Source of the DNA: Thiomicrospira sp. XS5 | GTDB taxonomy: Bacteria > Pseudomonadota > Gammaproteobacteria > Thiomicrospirales > Thiomicrospiraceae | Assembly (NCBI RefSeq): GCF_001507555.1 | Contig: NZ_LQBO01000001.1 | Coordinates: 2,294,001-2,358,000 of the forward strand | Direction of reading: 5' to 3' | DNA: 64,000 nucleotides | In this document: positions 36,619 through 44,736 of the stretch, one piece after another | How the letters are laid out: every line of letters starts with the position of its first letter | How positions within the stretch are numbered: position 1 is the first letter of the stretch | Translations under genes and position numbers: made by a program | Notes under the pieces: model-generated | The model's input: the letters and a program-made list of their open reading frames with translations, nothing else | What the model was told of the DNA's origin: nothing | The model's database searches: none

Positions 36619-36660
36619 AAAAAGCCAATAACAACCAGGCCTGGTCATTATTGGCTTTTT
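36619..36660. terminator. Bidirectional terminator built on CCAGGCCTGG (copy 11)
   Basis: Outer arms AAAAAGCCAATAA and TTATTGGCTTTTT surround the decamer at 36635-36644. It lies 53 bases beyond the PIN-PhoH stop and 65 bases beyond the stop of the converging LysR gene, and can serve both. Confidence 0.85.
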
Positions 36661-36724
36661 ACGTTCGGTTGGCTATCGCCGTCAATGGCGCTTTCGAAAA
36701 GCGCTTTAAAGCAACGCTTACCGC

Positions 36725-37684
36725 TTACCCGCGTGAAGTATACTTCTTCATATCTTCTTCGGTTGGCAACTGAAAACCTTGCTCAACGGCTTTTTCTTTA
36801 CAGTAATCCACTGCAAAGTCCAGCAACTCACCCACCGCACGATGACGGAATTTGTGCTTCTGGCGCACATGAGAGAAAGGACGCGTCAAAGGCGGATCCA
36901 ACGGCAACGCCTTAATGGTGCCAAGCTTCATTTCTTTGACAATCGTGGTACGAGAAACAATCGCAATCCCCACATCCGATTCCACCGCCATCTTCACGGC
37001 TTCCGGACTGCCCAGCTCCATAACCACATTCAGGTCGGAATAACTCAACCCTTGTTCGCGAATGTAGTTATCGATCACGGAACGTGACCCGGAACCTTCT
37101 TCACGGGAAATATAACGATACTTGCGCATGTCTTCGACGGAAATCTTGTCACGATTCGACAATGGATGCCCTTCCGGCACAATCAACACCATCTCATCCA
37201 GACGACACACTTCCACTTCCAGATTTTTGTTATACACCGGCGCTTCCACCACACCCAGATCGATCATATTATTTTCGACCATGGCCACAATGGCATCGGT
37301 ATTCCCAACCTGCAAACGAATATTGACGTCTTCGAATTGTTTTTTAAAGGCGCCCAACAGGTTCGGCAACATATACTCGGCAATCGTGGTACTGGCACCG
37401 ATGAGAAGACTGCCCGTCACCTCACCGGTGAGCTCCCTCACCTCGCTGTTCATTTTCTCATAATGGTCGAGTATTTTTTCGGCATAGTCGTACACAATCT
37501 TGCCCGCCTCGGTGAGCGTAATTTTGTTGTGTGTCCTATCGAATAAGCGGGTATTAAAGAATTCTTCAAGCTGTTTGACTTGGAAGGTGACCGCAGGCTG
37601 GGTCATATGAAGGGTTTCAGCTGCCTTAGTAAAGCTCAATACTTTCGCAACCGTGTAAAATACTTGAAGCCGTCTGTCAGCCAT
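36725..37684 (-). CDS. LysR-family transcriptional regulator
   Basis: A 319-residue LysR-type regulator. The N-terminal winged helix-turn-helix is clear (LQVFYTVAKVLSFTKAAETLHMTQPAVTFQVKQLEE, quoted by landmarks LSFTKAAE and TQPAVTFQVKQL), followed by a linker helix and a two-lobe effector domain from about residue 90. CysB/CbbR-like and YeiE-like families are all possible. CbbR would fit an autotroph, but no cbb operon is adjacent and the call is not made. It is isolated: a convergent PIN-PhoH gene lies downstream and a potassium channel gene upstream on the same strand, 142 bases away. Confidence 0.88.
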   Translation of the reverse strand: MADRRLQVFYTVAKVLSFTKAAETLHMTQPAVTFQVKQLEEFFNTRLFDRTHNKITLTEAGKIVYDYAEKILDHYEKMNSEVRELTGEVTGSLLIGASTTIAEYMLPNLLGAFKKQFEDVNIRLQVGNTDAIVAMVENNMIDLGVVEAPVYNKNLEVEVCRLDEMVLIVPEGHPLSNRDKISVEDMRKYRYISREEGSGSRSVIDNYIREQGLSYSDLNVVMELGSPEAVKMAVESDVGIAIVSRTTIVKEMKLGTIKALPLDPPLTRPFSHVRQKHKFRHRAVGELLDFAVDYCKEKAVEQGFQLPTEEDMKKYTSRG

Positions 37685-37826
37685 TCTTAAAATGCCTTTG
37701 TCGTCTATAAATTTTTTTAGTGTTTAGACTATAGTTCCATCACTCAAAAATGTCAAAATTTATTTTATAGCCTCGCCCCCACAGTGCCTTATATTATGAG
37801 ATGCTTTAAAATATTACCTGATGAAA

Positions 37827-38795
37827 TCATTGATTTTTCTTATCCCTTTTCAGGTCGGCGACCAAGGATTTCACTTCGGCCAAAGTACGCTCATTTTCAC
37901 GGCGAATTTGTTGCAACAAAAAGTCGTGTTCTTCACGCCGTTTTACCTCCAAACTGTCCAACCCGTGGCCAATATTTTCAGTATGGAACTGCTTCATGCG
38001 TCGTTCGACTTCCTCCACACTTTCGGAAACCTTTTGCAGAGCTTCGTCGGTATGCACCTTGTTCAATTCCGTTTGTTTATCCAAGTGGCTTTGCAGCAAT
38101 TTGACGTTTTTTAGAATCGCCTTTTCGCGCTCTTTCTGTTCGGACCCGATCAAAAAGGCCGAGATATTGGCCGTCACCAACGAGAATAACACCACCCCGA
38201 ACACAATCAACACCGTCCCGAAAGCACGCCCTTTTTCGGTCACCGGCACCACATCACCGTAACCAATCGTCGTCACCGTCACCAGTGAATACCAAACCCC
38301 GTTGGAAAAGGTCGTGTCTTCCAATGCCGCAAAAATGGCGCCCGACATGACAACGAACACCACATACACCACCAGCACCACACCGAAATTATTTCGCTTC
38401 AGCAGCAAGACAACATCAATAAAAACATCCGATATCACGCGCAGGAACAGTAATAATCGCAGCGCTCGGAAAATGGCCGCCCAATGCCCGCCATAATCGA
38501 TCCACGGGAACACCAGCACCACGATCAACACATTCAACCAGTTATGTAGCAGATAGCGTTTTTTATCACGCACCAGCCACAGATTCACCGCCAGTTCGGA
38601 AGCAAATACCCCCCACACCATGGCGGATATCCAAATACTGTCACGGTCGTGATCGGCATAATCCAACACCAACTGAACCACAACCACCAACAAGGCCGCA
38701 AAGACAGCATAAGAAAAATAACGCCCGACTCGAACCGCCCTTTCGCCTTCAAATTGGCTGACGCCTTCAACCCCGATAATGGCTTTTAAATTCAT
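37827..38795 (-). CDS. Voltage-gated-type potassium channel protein
   Basis: A 322-residue integral membrane channel. Five or six hydrophobic segments lie between residues 28 and 215. An S4-like stretch has regularly spaced Arg (FRALRLLLFLRVI near 109-121), and the selectivity filter TTIGYGD lies at 175-181 between the pore helix and the last membrane helix. The C-terminal 100 residues are charged and predicted coiled coil (VEEVERRMKQF, LLQQIRRENERTL) instead of a RCK domain. Cation selectivity for potassium follows from the filter. It lies 15 bases beyond the stop of the ubiquinone hydroxylase gene on the same strand and may end that operon. Confidence 0.88.
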   Translation of the reverse strand: MNLKAIIGVEGVSQFEGERAVRVGRYFSYAVFAALLVVVVQLVLDYADHDRDSIWISAMVWGVFASELAVNLWLVRDKKRYLLHNWLNVLIVVLVFPWIDYGGHWAAIFRALRLLLFLRVISDVFIDVVLLLKRNNFGVVLVVYVVFVVMSGAIFAALEDTTFSNGVWYSLVTVTTIGYGDVVPVTEKGRAFGTVLIVFGVVLFSLVTANISAFLIGSEQKEREKAILKNVKLLQSHLDKQTELNKVHTDEALQKVSESVEEVERRMKQFHTENIGHGLDSLEVKRREEHDFLLQQIRRENERTLAEVKSLVADLKRDKKNQ

Positions 38796-38810
38796 AACCC
38801 CATGTTTCCG

Positions 38811-40049
38811 TTATTTCGCCAACGCCGGTAAAACTTCCCGACCGTTCAACGCTTGACTCATCAACCAACGTTTCAACGGTTTGGCCTGATCCGCCAACGG
38901 CAATATCCATTGCCGCACTTGATCCTTCACCCCTTGATCCTGCTTGAACAGCCAATCAAATCCTTCCATCGAACGCTGAACGATGAAATTGTCGCCACGG
39001 CGCCAACGTTCATAACGACGTAACACCGCAAAACGATCCCAATAGTCGGGGCTGGCCTGCTTTGCATCCGTTAACACGTCCACCAACGCCGCCGCATCCA
39101 GAAGCCCCAAGTTCACACCCTGACCAGCTTGCGGATGAACGGTATGCGCGGCATCCCCCACCAACACAAAATGCGGTTTAACGTATTGCTCGGCATGACG
39201 GCGCACCAACGGGAAGGCCGACCGCTCACCGACTTCAATGACCTCTCCCAACTTATGACCGGACGCTTCGGTGATGGCCGCCGAAAAAGCGTCATCCGAC
39301 AGCGACAAAGCCCATTGCATTTGTTCAACCGGCAAATACCAGGCAATCGAGCTCATATTATTGTCCATCGCCAGATAGGCGAAAGGCCCTTCCGCTTGAT
39401 AACGTTGCCAACAGGTATCCTGGTGCGACAACTCGGTCTTCACACAACCGACCACCGCACATTGCTGATAATCGTGCTCTTGCACCGCGATCCCGGCCAT
39501 TTCGCGGGTTTTCGACAGGGCGCCGTCCGCCCCCACCACCAAACGTGCCTGCAAGCAAATGCCATTATCCAGTTCCACCCAGACCTGGTCATTTTCCAGA
39601 TTCAAATCCGTCATGGATTGGCCAACGATGCAATGCAGATTCGGGTAATTTGGCATTTGCTCCCAAAGCGCGGCTTGAATCACGTTATTTTCAACCACAT
39701 ACCCCAAGTTCGGTTCCTGAACATCCCCCGCATCGAAATGCACTTCCGCATCGGACACCGACTCCCAAACGTGCATGTCGGTAAACGCATGACAGCGGCG
39801 GCGCTCAATCCCCGCCCAGGCGTTCAAATGTTTGAGAATATTTTCCGAAGCCCGCGTCAAAGCACTGACCCGCGTTTGATAAGGCGCCTCTTCCGACCAC
39901 TCCAGCGAGGGTGCCCGACGTTCCAACAAGGTAACGTCAAAGCCGGCTTGAGCCAACCCCAGCGCGACCGTCGCGCCGACCATACCGCCGCCGACAATCA
40001 CCACATCGGTTTGTATAGGCGTATTTTTGGGGTTTGACGACTCTGTCAC
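38811..40049 (-). CDS. ubiI: FAD-dependent ubiquinone hydroxylase, UbiI/VisC-like
   Basis: A 412-residue flavin monooxygenase of the UbiH/COQ6 family acting on the ring of the ubiquinone precursor. The dinucleotide fold is DVVIVGGGMVGATVALGLA at residue 14, the second flavin motif is VVGADGALSKTRE near 170 and the third is VLVGDAAHTVHPQAGQGVNLGLLDA near 290 (GDAAHTVHPQAGQG). Assignment to UbiI (C5 hydroxylase) is by position: in E. coli ubiI follows ubiH in the same operon. It overlaps ubiH by four bases (ATGA), which implies translational coupling. Confidence 0.82.
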   Translation of the reverse strand: MTESSNPKNTPIQTDVVIVGGGMVGATVALGLAQAGFDVTLLERRAPSLEWSEEAPYQTRVSALTRASENILKHLNAWAGIERRRCHAFTDMHVWESVSDAEVHFDAGDVQEPNLGYVVENNVIQAALWEQMPNYPNLHCIVGQSMTDLNLENDQVWVELDNGICLQARLVVGADGALSKTREMAGIAVQEHDYQQCAVVGCVKTELSHQDTCWQRYQAEGPFAYLAMDNNMSSIAWYLPVEQMQWALSLSDDAFSAAITEASGHKLGEVIEVGERSAFPLVRRHAEQYVKPHFVLVGDAAHTVHPQAGQGVNLGLLDAAALVDVLTDAKQASPDYWDRFAVLRRYERWRRGDNFIVQRSMEGFDWLFKQDQGVKDQVRQWILPLADQAKPLKRWLMSQALNGREVLPALAK

Positions 40050-41236
40050 GATGAGACTCCCATGGTCATTTTAGTAAAACGTTTCCGCAATCCGGGCAAA
40101 GCGTTCATGGCCATCAAGCCTAAACCGCGCATGTGCCCGACCACCGGCGACTCCACTTGAAACAGCTGAATCAAACCGTCGGTCAGCCCCATGATTTTTT
40201 CATGATGCTGAGCACGCTCATCGGCGTAACGCGCCAAGAAAGCATCATCCCCCAAATCGGGCTTTTCCGCATCGCTGTCTTGCATCATTTCCAGAAACAC
40301 GGCCACATCCCGAATCCCCAGATTCAGGCCTTGTGCCGCCACCGGATGTTGCGTGTGAGAGGCATTGCCCATCAGCACGGCCCGCTCGGCGTAAAACCTG
40401 GGCACATACGTTTCCGTCAACGGATACGCGACCCGTTCGCTCACCTTGACAAAAGCGCCCAAGCGTTCGCCCATACGGGCCGCAAAGGCTTGCATAAAAT
40501 CGGTATCATTGAGTGCTCGAACGCGTTCGATGTCGTCTTTCGGCACCACCCAGACCGCTTTGCTTTCATGGCCGTGCATTGGCAATAAGGCCACCGGCCC
40601 TTGCTCGGTAAATCGTTCGAATGCCCAGCCATTCGGATACTGTTCGGTTTCAATTTTGGCAATCACACCAAAAGCGTCATAAGCCTTGGTTTCGATGGGT
40701 AAACCCAGACATTTACGCACTGTGGATTCGGTGCCGTCGGCCCCCACCACCAAACCGGCTTCATACTCGACCATTGCGTCCGGCGTAGTCAATTCCGCTC
40801 GACGACGATTGCCTTGAATGGATAAATCCGCCAGGCCTGACTCAGACAGCAGCGTCACATTCGGCGTATTTTGAGCGGTTTGCCACAAAACACGTCCCAG
40901 GTCGGACGCGGTGACACTGTAACCCAAAGCGGGCACACGCATCTCATCGGCATGCAACTGCGTCAATCCCAAATAACCTTTTTGCGACACATGAACATGC
41001 TCAATCGGCGTGGTCATCGGCTCCAGATCGGGCCAAACATTCAGCGTTTTCAGCACTTGAACGGAACCATAGGTCAAAGCCAGCACTCGCCCGTCAAAAG
41101 AACCGGTTTCACCCTTTTCAAAGGCATTTTTTTCCGCCACGACAACCTGCTGTCCCGCCTGCCCTAAACCGATGGCCAACAACAACCCCACCGGCCCGCC
41201 ACCGGAAATCAATACATCGGTTTGCTTCGTCGCCAT
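40046..41236 (-). CDS. ubiH: FAD-dependent ubiquinone hydroxylase, UbiH-like
   Basis: A 396-residue flavin monooxygenase of the same family as its neighbour. It has DVLISGGGPVGLLLAIGLG at the N-terminus, VVGADGTESTVRKCLG near residue 165 and the signature MGNASHTQHPVAAQGLNLGIRD near 280 (GNASHTQHPVAAQG). UbiH (C6 hydroxylation) is inferred from its place directly after pepP. Ala-Ser replaces the common Asp-Ala in the third flavin motif, a modest deviation. It begins 41 bases after the pepP stop. Confidence 0.82.
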   Translation of the reverse strand: MATKQTDVLISGGGPVGLLLAIGLGQAGQQVVVAEKNAFEKGETGSFDGRVLALTYGSVQVLKTLNVWPDLEPMTTPIEHVHVSQKGYLGLTQLHADEMRVPALGYSVTASDLGRVLWQTAQNTPNVTLLSESGLADLSIQGNRRRAELTTPDAMVEYEAGLVVGADGTESTVRKCLGLPIETKAYDAFGVIAKIETEQYPNGWAFERFTEQGPVALLPMHGHESKAVWVVPKDDIERVRALNDTDFMQAFAARMGERLGAFVKVSERVAYPLTETYVPRFYAERAVLMGNASHTQHPVAAQGLNLGIRDVAVFLEMMQDSDAEKPDLGDDAFLARYADERAQHHEKIMGLTDGLIQLFQVESPVVGHMRGLGLMAMNALPGLRKRFTKMTMGVSS

Positions 41237-41277
41237 GCCTTGTTTCCTCTCATGCAGTTGATTCTTAAGCCACCCAG

Positions 41278-42594
41278 TTAACGCTGCGCCATCCAGGTTT
41301 CAATTTCGGCCACCGTGCGTGGCAAACCTTGCGTCAACACCTCATGCCCTTGCTCGGTCACCACCACATCGTCTTCAATGCGAATGCCGATACCACGATA
41401 AGCGTCCGGCACCTGCTCGGCGGTTTCGGAAATGTACAGCCCCGGCTCCACGGTCAGCACCATGCCCGGTTGCAGGCAACGCCACTCACCGTCTTGTTTG
41501 TAATCACCGACATCGTGCACGTCCATGCCCAGCCAATGACCGGTGCCGTGCATAAAGAAGGCCTTGTAGGCTTCCTGTTCAATCAAATCGTCAACCGTGC
41601 CGGTCAAAATGCCCAGTGCCACCAATCCTTCAGTCAACACTTCGACCGATATTTCATGCAAACGGTTGTAAGGCACGCCAGGGCGAATCGCGTTGATCAC
41701 GGTTTGTTGTGCCTTGAGCACCAAATTATATAACTCGGCTTGCGGGGCTGAAAAACGGCCATTGGCCGGAAAGGTATGAGTAATGTCCCCGGCGTAACCG
41801 GCGTACTCCGCTCCGGCATCAATCAACACCAATTGACCGTCCTCGATACAGGCGTCGTTTTCAGTGTAATGCAAAATACAGGCATTCTCTCCGGACGCCA
41901 CAATGCTGTTAAAGCCGACGCGCGGCGACCCGGCTTGTTTGAAACCGTTTTCCAGTTCCGCCTGCACCTGGTATTCATAGCGCCCCGGCCCAGTCGCTTT
42001 CATGGCGGCCAAATGCCCGGCCACCGATATTTGCGCCGCTTCCCGCATCCATTCGATTTCCTGAGCGGATTTAAACAACCGCATTTCATGCAGAATGCTA
42101 TCCAGATCTTGTAATCGGCTCGGCGCTTGCACCCCTTTACGGGCTTTGGCTTTTTGCGCGCCGATCCAGCCGGACACCCAATCCGACCAATGCGCCAGTT
42201 CAGCGAAACTGAACACCAAATTCGCGGCCCCTTCCACCAGCTCGTTCATTTGTTCTTCAAAGTCATCAATTGACCAGGCCTGGTCAATTTTCAAAAACGA
42301 CGCGGCAGCGTCAACGCCTAAGCGACGCCCCTGCCAGATTTCCTGCTCTTCGTCCTTGGGCCGTAAAAACAGGTGGACTTGGCGAAGCTCACCGAACTTC
42401 AGCAACACCAACACACTGTCGGGTTCGGTAAAACCGGTCAAATAAAAGAAATCGGACGACGGACGAAACGGGTATTCCACATCGCGGTTGCGAATCTGCT
42501 CTTCGCCGGACGCCACGAAGGCGACGGAATGATCCGGTAGCTGGTCGAAGACCGCTTGGCGGCGTTCAATAAAGGGAGTGAAATCGTGTGTCAT
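41278..42594 (-). CDS. pepP: Xaa-Pro aminopeptidase P
   Basis: A 438-residue cytosolic di-manganese peptidase that removes N-terminal residues preceding proline. The AMP_N domain occupies about residues 1-140. The pita-bread catalytic domain shows the metal ligands in LIDAGAEYAGYAGDITHTFP (DAGAEYAGYAGDIT near 250), the His of MHGTGHWLGMDVHD near 348 and the Glu residues of VLTVEPGLYI and GIRIEDDVVV. Its ATG shares one base with the ygfB stop, so the two are translationally coupled. It belongs to the ygfB-pepP-ubiH-ubiI operon found also in E. coli. Confidence 0.95.
   Translation of the reverse strand: MTHDFTPFIERRQAVFDQLPDHSVAFVASGEEQIRNRDVEYPFRPSSDFFYLTGFTEPDSVLVLLKFGELRQVHLFLRPKDEEQEIWQGRRLGVDAAASFLKIDQAWSIDDFEEQMNELVEGAANLVFSFAELAHWSDWVSGWIGAQKAKARKGVQAPSRLQDLDSILHEMRLFKSAQEIEWMREAAQISVAGHLAAMKATGPGRYEYQVQAELENGFKQAGSPRVGFNSIVASGENACILHYTENDACIEDGQLVLIDAGAEYAGYAGDITHTFPANGRFSAPQAELYNLVLKAQQTVINAIRPGVPYNRLHEISVEVLTEGLVALGILTGTVDDLIEQEAYKAFFMHGTGHWLGMDVHDVGDYKQDGEWRCLQPGMVLTVEPGLYISETAEQVPDAYRGIGIRIEDDVVVTEQGHEVLTQGLPRTVAEIETWMAQR
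42268..42289. repeat. CCAGGCCTGG iterated palindrome, copy 12 (22-bp palindrome inside pepP)
   Basis: The decamer at 42274-42283 is extended to 22 bp of perfect symmetry by AATTGA and TCAATT. In frame it gives Gln-Ala-Trp in KIDQAWSID. Confidence 0.9.
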
Positions 42595-43163
42595 CAGTGC
42601 AAGGTGTCCGTGGGTGCGTCCTGCATCATAATCGGCGAACCCTCCACCGGATTCAGCTCTTCGTTAATGGTCAAAACCCCAATTTTAACGAATTCGATTA
42701 ACTCCATGAAATCGGACTCTTCCTGTTCTCCGGCTTCATCCAAACCGTCGATTTCAATGCGGGCAATATCACCGAAATCGCGGAACAACTCGGCGACGTC
42801 GCCTTTCAATTTTTGCTCCGATTGACCGGCCAATCCCATACCGTACAAGAACCCTTCACACCACTGGCCGAGCATCGCCGCGCGCCAAGGTAGGTCTTCG
42901 TTTTCTTCCGGCAAACACATGGTCAATTCAAAACCGGAACCGTTCAGGGTTTTGTCGGATTCCAAATACAGCTCGTGCAACAAGACCAAAAAACTCTCTT
43001 TCACGGATTTCACCCCGGCTTCTTCCAGAATGCGCTTAATCCAGGCGGCTTCTTTCAAATCCGAATCGCCGCACATCAACCCAACCAGCATACCCTGCAA
43101 AAAAGAAGGTGATTCCAGTTCCGGGTGGGCTTTTAAAGCCTCATTCATTTGATCAAAATCCAT
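42594..43163 (-). CDS. ygfB: YgfB/YecA family (UPF0149) protein
   Basis: A 189-residue helical protein of the YecA/YgfB family. The family shape is visible in SFLQGMLVGLMCGDSD near residue 20, AAMLGQWCEGFLYGMGLAG near 95 and the acidic C-terminal half ending DFMELIEFVKIGV. In pseudomonads a YgfB homologue affects beta-lactam resistance; the molecular role here is unknown. First gene of the operon with pepP and the ubi genes; divergent from zapA, with about 294 bases between, in which no clear operator was seen. Confidence 0.85.
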   Translation of the reverse strand: MDFDQMNEALKAHPELESPSFLQGMLVGLMCGDSDLKEAAWIKRILEEAGVKSVKESFLVLLHELYLESDKTLNGSGFELTMCLPEENEDLPWRAAMLGQWCEGFLYGMGLAGQSEQKLKGDVAELFRDFGDIARIEIDGLDEAGEQEESDFMELIEFVKIGVLTINEELNPVEGSPIMMQDAPTDTLH

Positions 43164-43457
43164 GTTCGGTTCAGTCCTGTTGATTCATCATTCATTAAAA
43201 TAGAGGAAGGCGTCCGGCGTACTTCAAGCGGCCACGCCACTCGAACCCCAAAAGGCCGCACAGTATCACGGGAATCATACCATGAGCGGCCCATTGAACC
43301 AAGATGAACGCTTTTCTCTCATCCAAACACCGCCGTTTTTAAGCGTGAAATCCGGGTGACAAACCCAACTGAAATGCGTACTATATAAATGAGCGGCCAA
43401 AATAAAGACATACTCGGCTGTCGCCACTTTGAATTCTATTTAGATGAGAGAACTGTC

Positions 43458-43730
43458 ATGCTAACGTTATCTTTAATGAACCACACGTTTGAAGTGCCAT
43501 GCGAACCGGAAGACCATGAACGTCTCATCGAAGCCGCAACCCTGCTGGAAGACAAGCTCGACCAGGTCACCACGTTAAAAGGTGAAAGCAAAGTGTTAAT
43601 GGTGGCGCTGAATTTATGCTACGACTACCTTCAGATGAAACAAGATACGACACAATACTGCCTGCGTTTGGACGACCAGTTGGAAGACGCCATGACCCAA
43701 ATCGCCAACAGCCAGGATGGCAAAGACTAA
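43458..43730 (+). CDS. zapA: Cell division protein ZapA
   Basis: A 90-residue FtsZ-ring stabiliser that cross-links FtsZ protofilaments. ATG 43458 with GAGAG upstream is preferred over a longer frame; the protein then begins MLTLSLMNHTFEVPCEPEDHERL, with the ZapA globular head (VPCEPEDHERLIEAA), followed by a C-terminal coiled coil of about 45 residues. It lies directly upstream of 6S RNA and ygfA, an order conserved in gammaproteobacteria, which supports the call. Confidence 0.9.
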   Translation: MLTLSLMNHTFEVPCEPEDHERLIEAATLLEDKLDQVTTLKGESKVLMVALNLCYDYLQMKQDTTQYCLRLDDQLEDAMTQIANSQDGKD

Positions 43731-43842
43731 CGCTTCGCAAATCATCCGCACACGATAGAAGCCGTTTATCCCTCCCCGGCTTATCATCAAAACATCCAAT
43801 CAACAAAATCCGACATCCCCTATCAATGACCTTATAAATTGT

Positions 43843-43848
43843 TATAAT
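43843..43848 (+). promoter_or_regulatory. 6S RNA promoter -10 element
   Basis: Perfect TATAAT seven bases upstream of the expected 6S RNA 5' end. The -35 region is poor (TCAATGAC near 43823-43830), so the promoter call rests on the -10 and on position. Confidence 0.55.
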
Positions 43849-43854
43849 GTATTC

Positions 43855-44010
43855 ACACGGGCTAGGTTCAAATCCCCTGCCGATAGCTATGATCTCGGGG
43901 CCAGAAACTTTAGACGGTGAGCATCTCGCTTATGTCCGAGAAGCCTAAGTCTTTAGAGGAGGCTGCCACCTGAACTTTACGGTTCAGGGATAAATGGCCT
44001 AGTCCGTTTC
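43855..44010 (+). ncRNA. ssrS: 6S RNA
   Basis: Regulatory RNA that mimics an open promoter and binds sigma-70 RNA polymerase in stationary phase. The closing stem is clear: ACGGGCTAGG (43857-43866) pairs with CCTAGTCCGT (43998-44007) with one G-U pair. Conserved internal sequence GTCCGAGAAGCCT (43935-43947) and the hairpin CCTGAAC / GTTCAGG (43969-43975 and 43981-43987) match the E. coli 6S pattern of GGTGAGCA...TCCGAGAAGCCT. It sits between zapA and ygfA, the standard location. At about 156 nt it is shorter than the 184-nt E. coli RNA. Exact ends are inferred. Confidence 0.88.
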
Positions 44011-44071
44011 CTTTTTATTGACAACGTCGTCAAGGTCGCGCTTTTATCCGATCCGAGATTACCGGCTAAAT

Positions 44072-44653
44072 ATGAATCTACGACAATCCTGCCGCCAACA
44101 GCGCAACCAACTCACCCCAAGAGAACAGTTCGAACACGCACGTCTCGCAACGGCTCGCCTGTTACGAAGTCCCTGGTTTCAGCGCCCAAAACGCATTGCC
44201 GTGTACTTATCTCAAGACGGCGAACTCAGCACCGAGCTCTTGACCCACCAGCTCTGGAAAAGCCATCATCACGTTTATTTACCGGTTTTGAAAACCCTGC
44301 GTGGCCGCCACATGGCTTTTGCCCGCTACACACCGGACACCCCCATGGCACCCAACCGATTCGGCATACTGGAACCGGACATCCCGAACCATCAGCATTT
44401 GACCGGCAATCAACTCGATGTTGTCTTAATGCCGCTCACCTGCTTTGACGAACAAGGGCATCGTATCGGCATGGGCGGCGGCTTTTATGACCGAACCTTT
44501 CAATTCAAACGCTGGCTTCCGAGCGCACATTCCCGCCCCAAACTCATTGGCTGGGCCCACGAATGTCAGAAAGTGGAACGCATTCCCAGCGCACCCTGGG
44601 ACATTCCGTTGGAAGGTCTGGTGAGTGAAAAATGCTTGTATCGGTTTCGTTGA
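44072..44653 (+). CDS. ygfA: 5-formyltetrahydrofolate cyclo-ligase
   Basis: A 193-residue cytosolic enzyme converting 5-formyl-THF to 5,10-methenyl-THF with ATP. ATG 44072 (MNLRQSCRQQRNQL) is preferred; the longer frame begins with TTG inside the 6S RNA downstream region. Family features: the basic N-terminal helix, AVYLSQDGELST near residue 40, PLTCFDEQGHRIGMGGGFYDR near 125 (GHRIGMGGGFYDR is the substrate and ATP loop). Downstream of 6S RNA, probably on the same long transcript, as in E. coli. Confidence 0.9.
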   Translation: MNLRQSCRQQRNQLTPREQFEHARLATARLLRSPWFQRPKRIAVYLSQDGELSTELLTHQLWKSHHHVYLPVLKTLRGRHMAFARYTPDTPMAPNRFGILEPDIPNHQHLTGNQLDVVLMPLTCFDEQGHRIGMGGGFYDRTFQFKRWLPSAHSRPKLIGWAHECQKVERIPSAPWDIPLEGLVSEKCLYRFR

Positions 44654-44670
44654 ACACAACCCCTGAAAAC

Positions 44671-44698
44671 AAAAAACGCCCAGGCCTGGGCGTTTTTT
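44671..44698. terminator. ygfA terminator built on CCAGGCCTGG (copy 13)
   Basis: Perfect 28-bp palindrome: AAAAAACGC, the decamer at 44680-44689, GCGTTTTTT. It lies 18 bases after the ygfA stop and 39 bases from the converging ilvA stop, and is likely bidirectional. Confidence 0.9.
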
Positions 44699-44736
44699 AT
44701 TAAATAACATATTACATATATTAGATGACAGACCGT

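Noticed and set aside
36725-37684. Naming the LysR gene cbbR
   Set aside because: No cbb genes are adjacent and the N-terminal sequence fits other LysR groups as well, so only the family is given.
39129-40037. 302-codon plus-strand frame
   Set aside because: Antisense shadow of the UbiI-like gene, whose three flavin motifs are all present.
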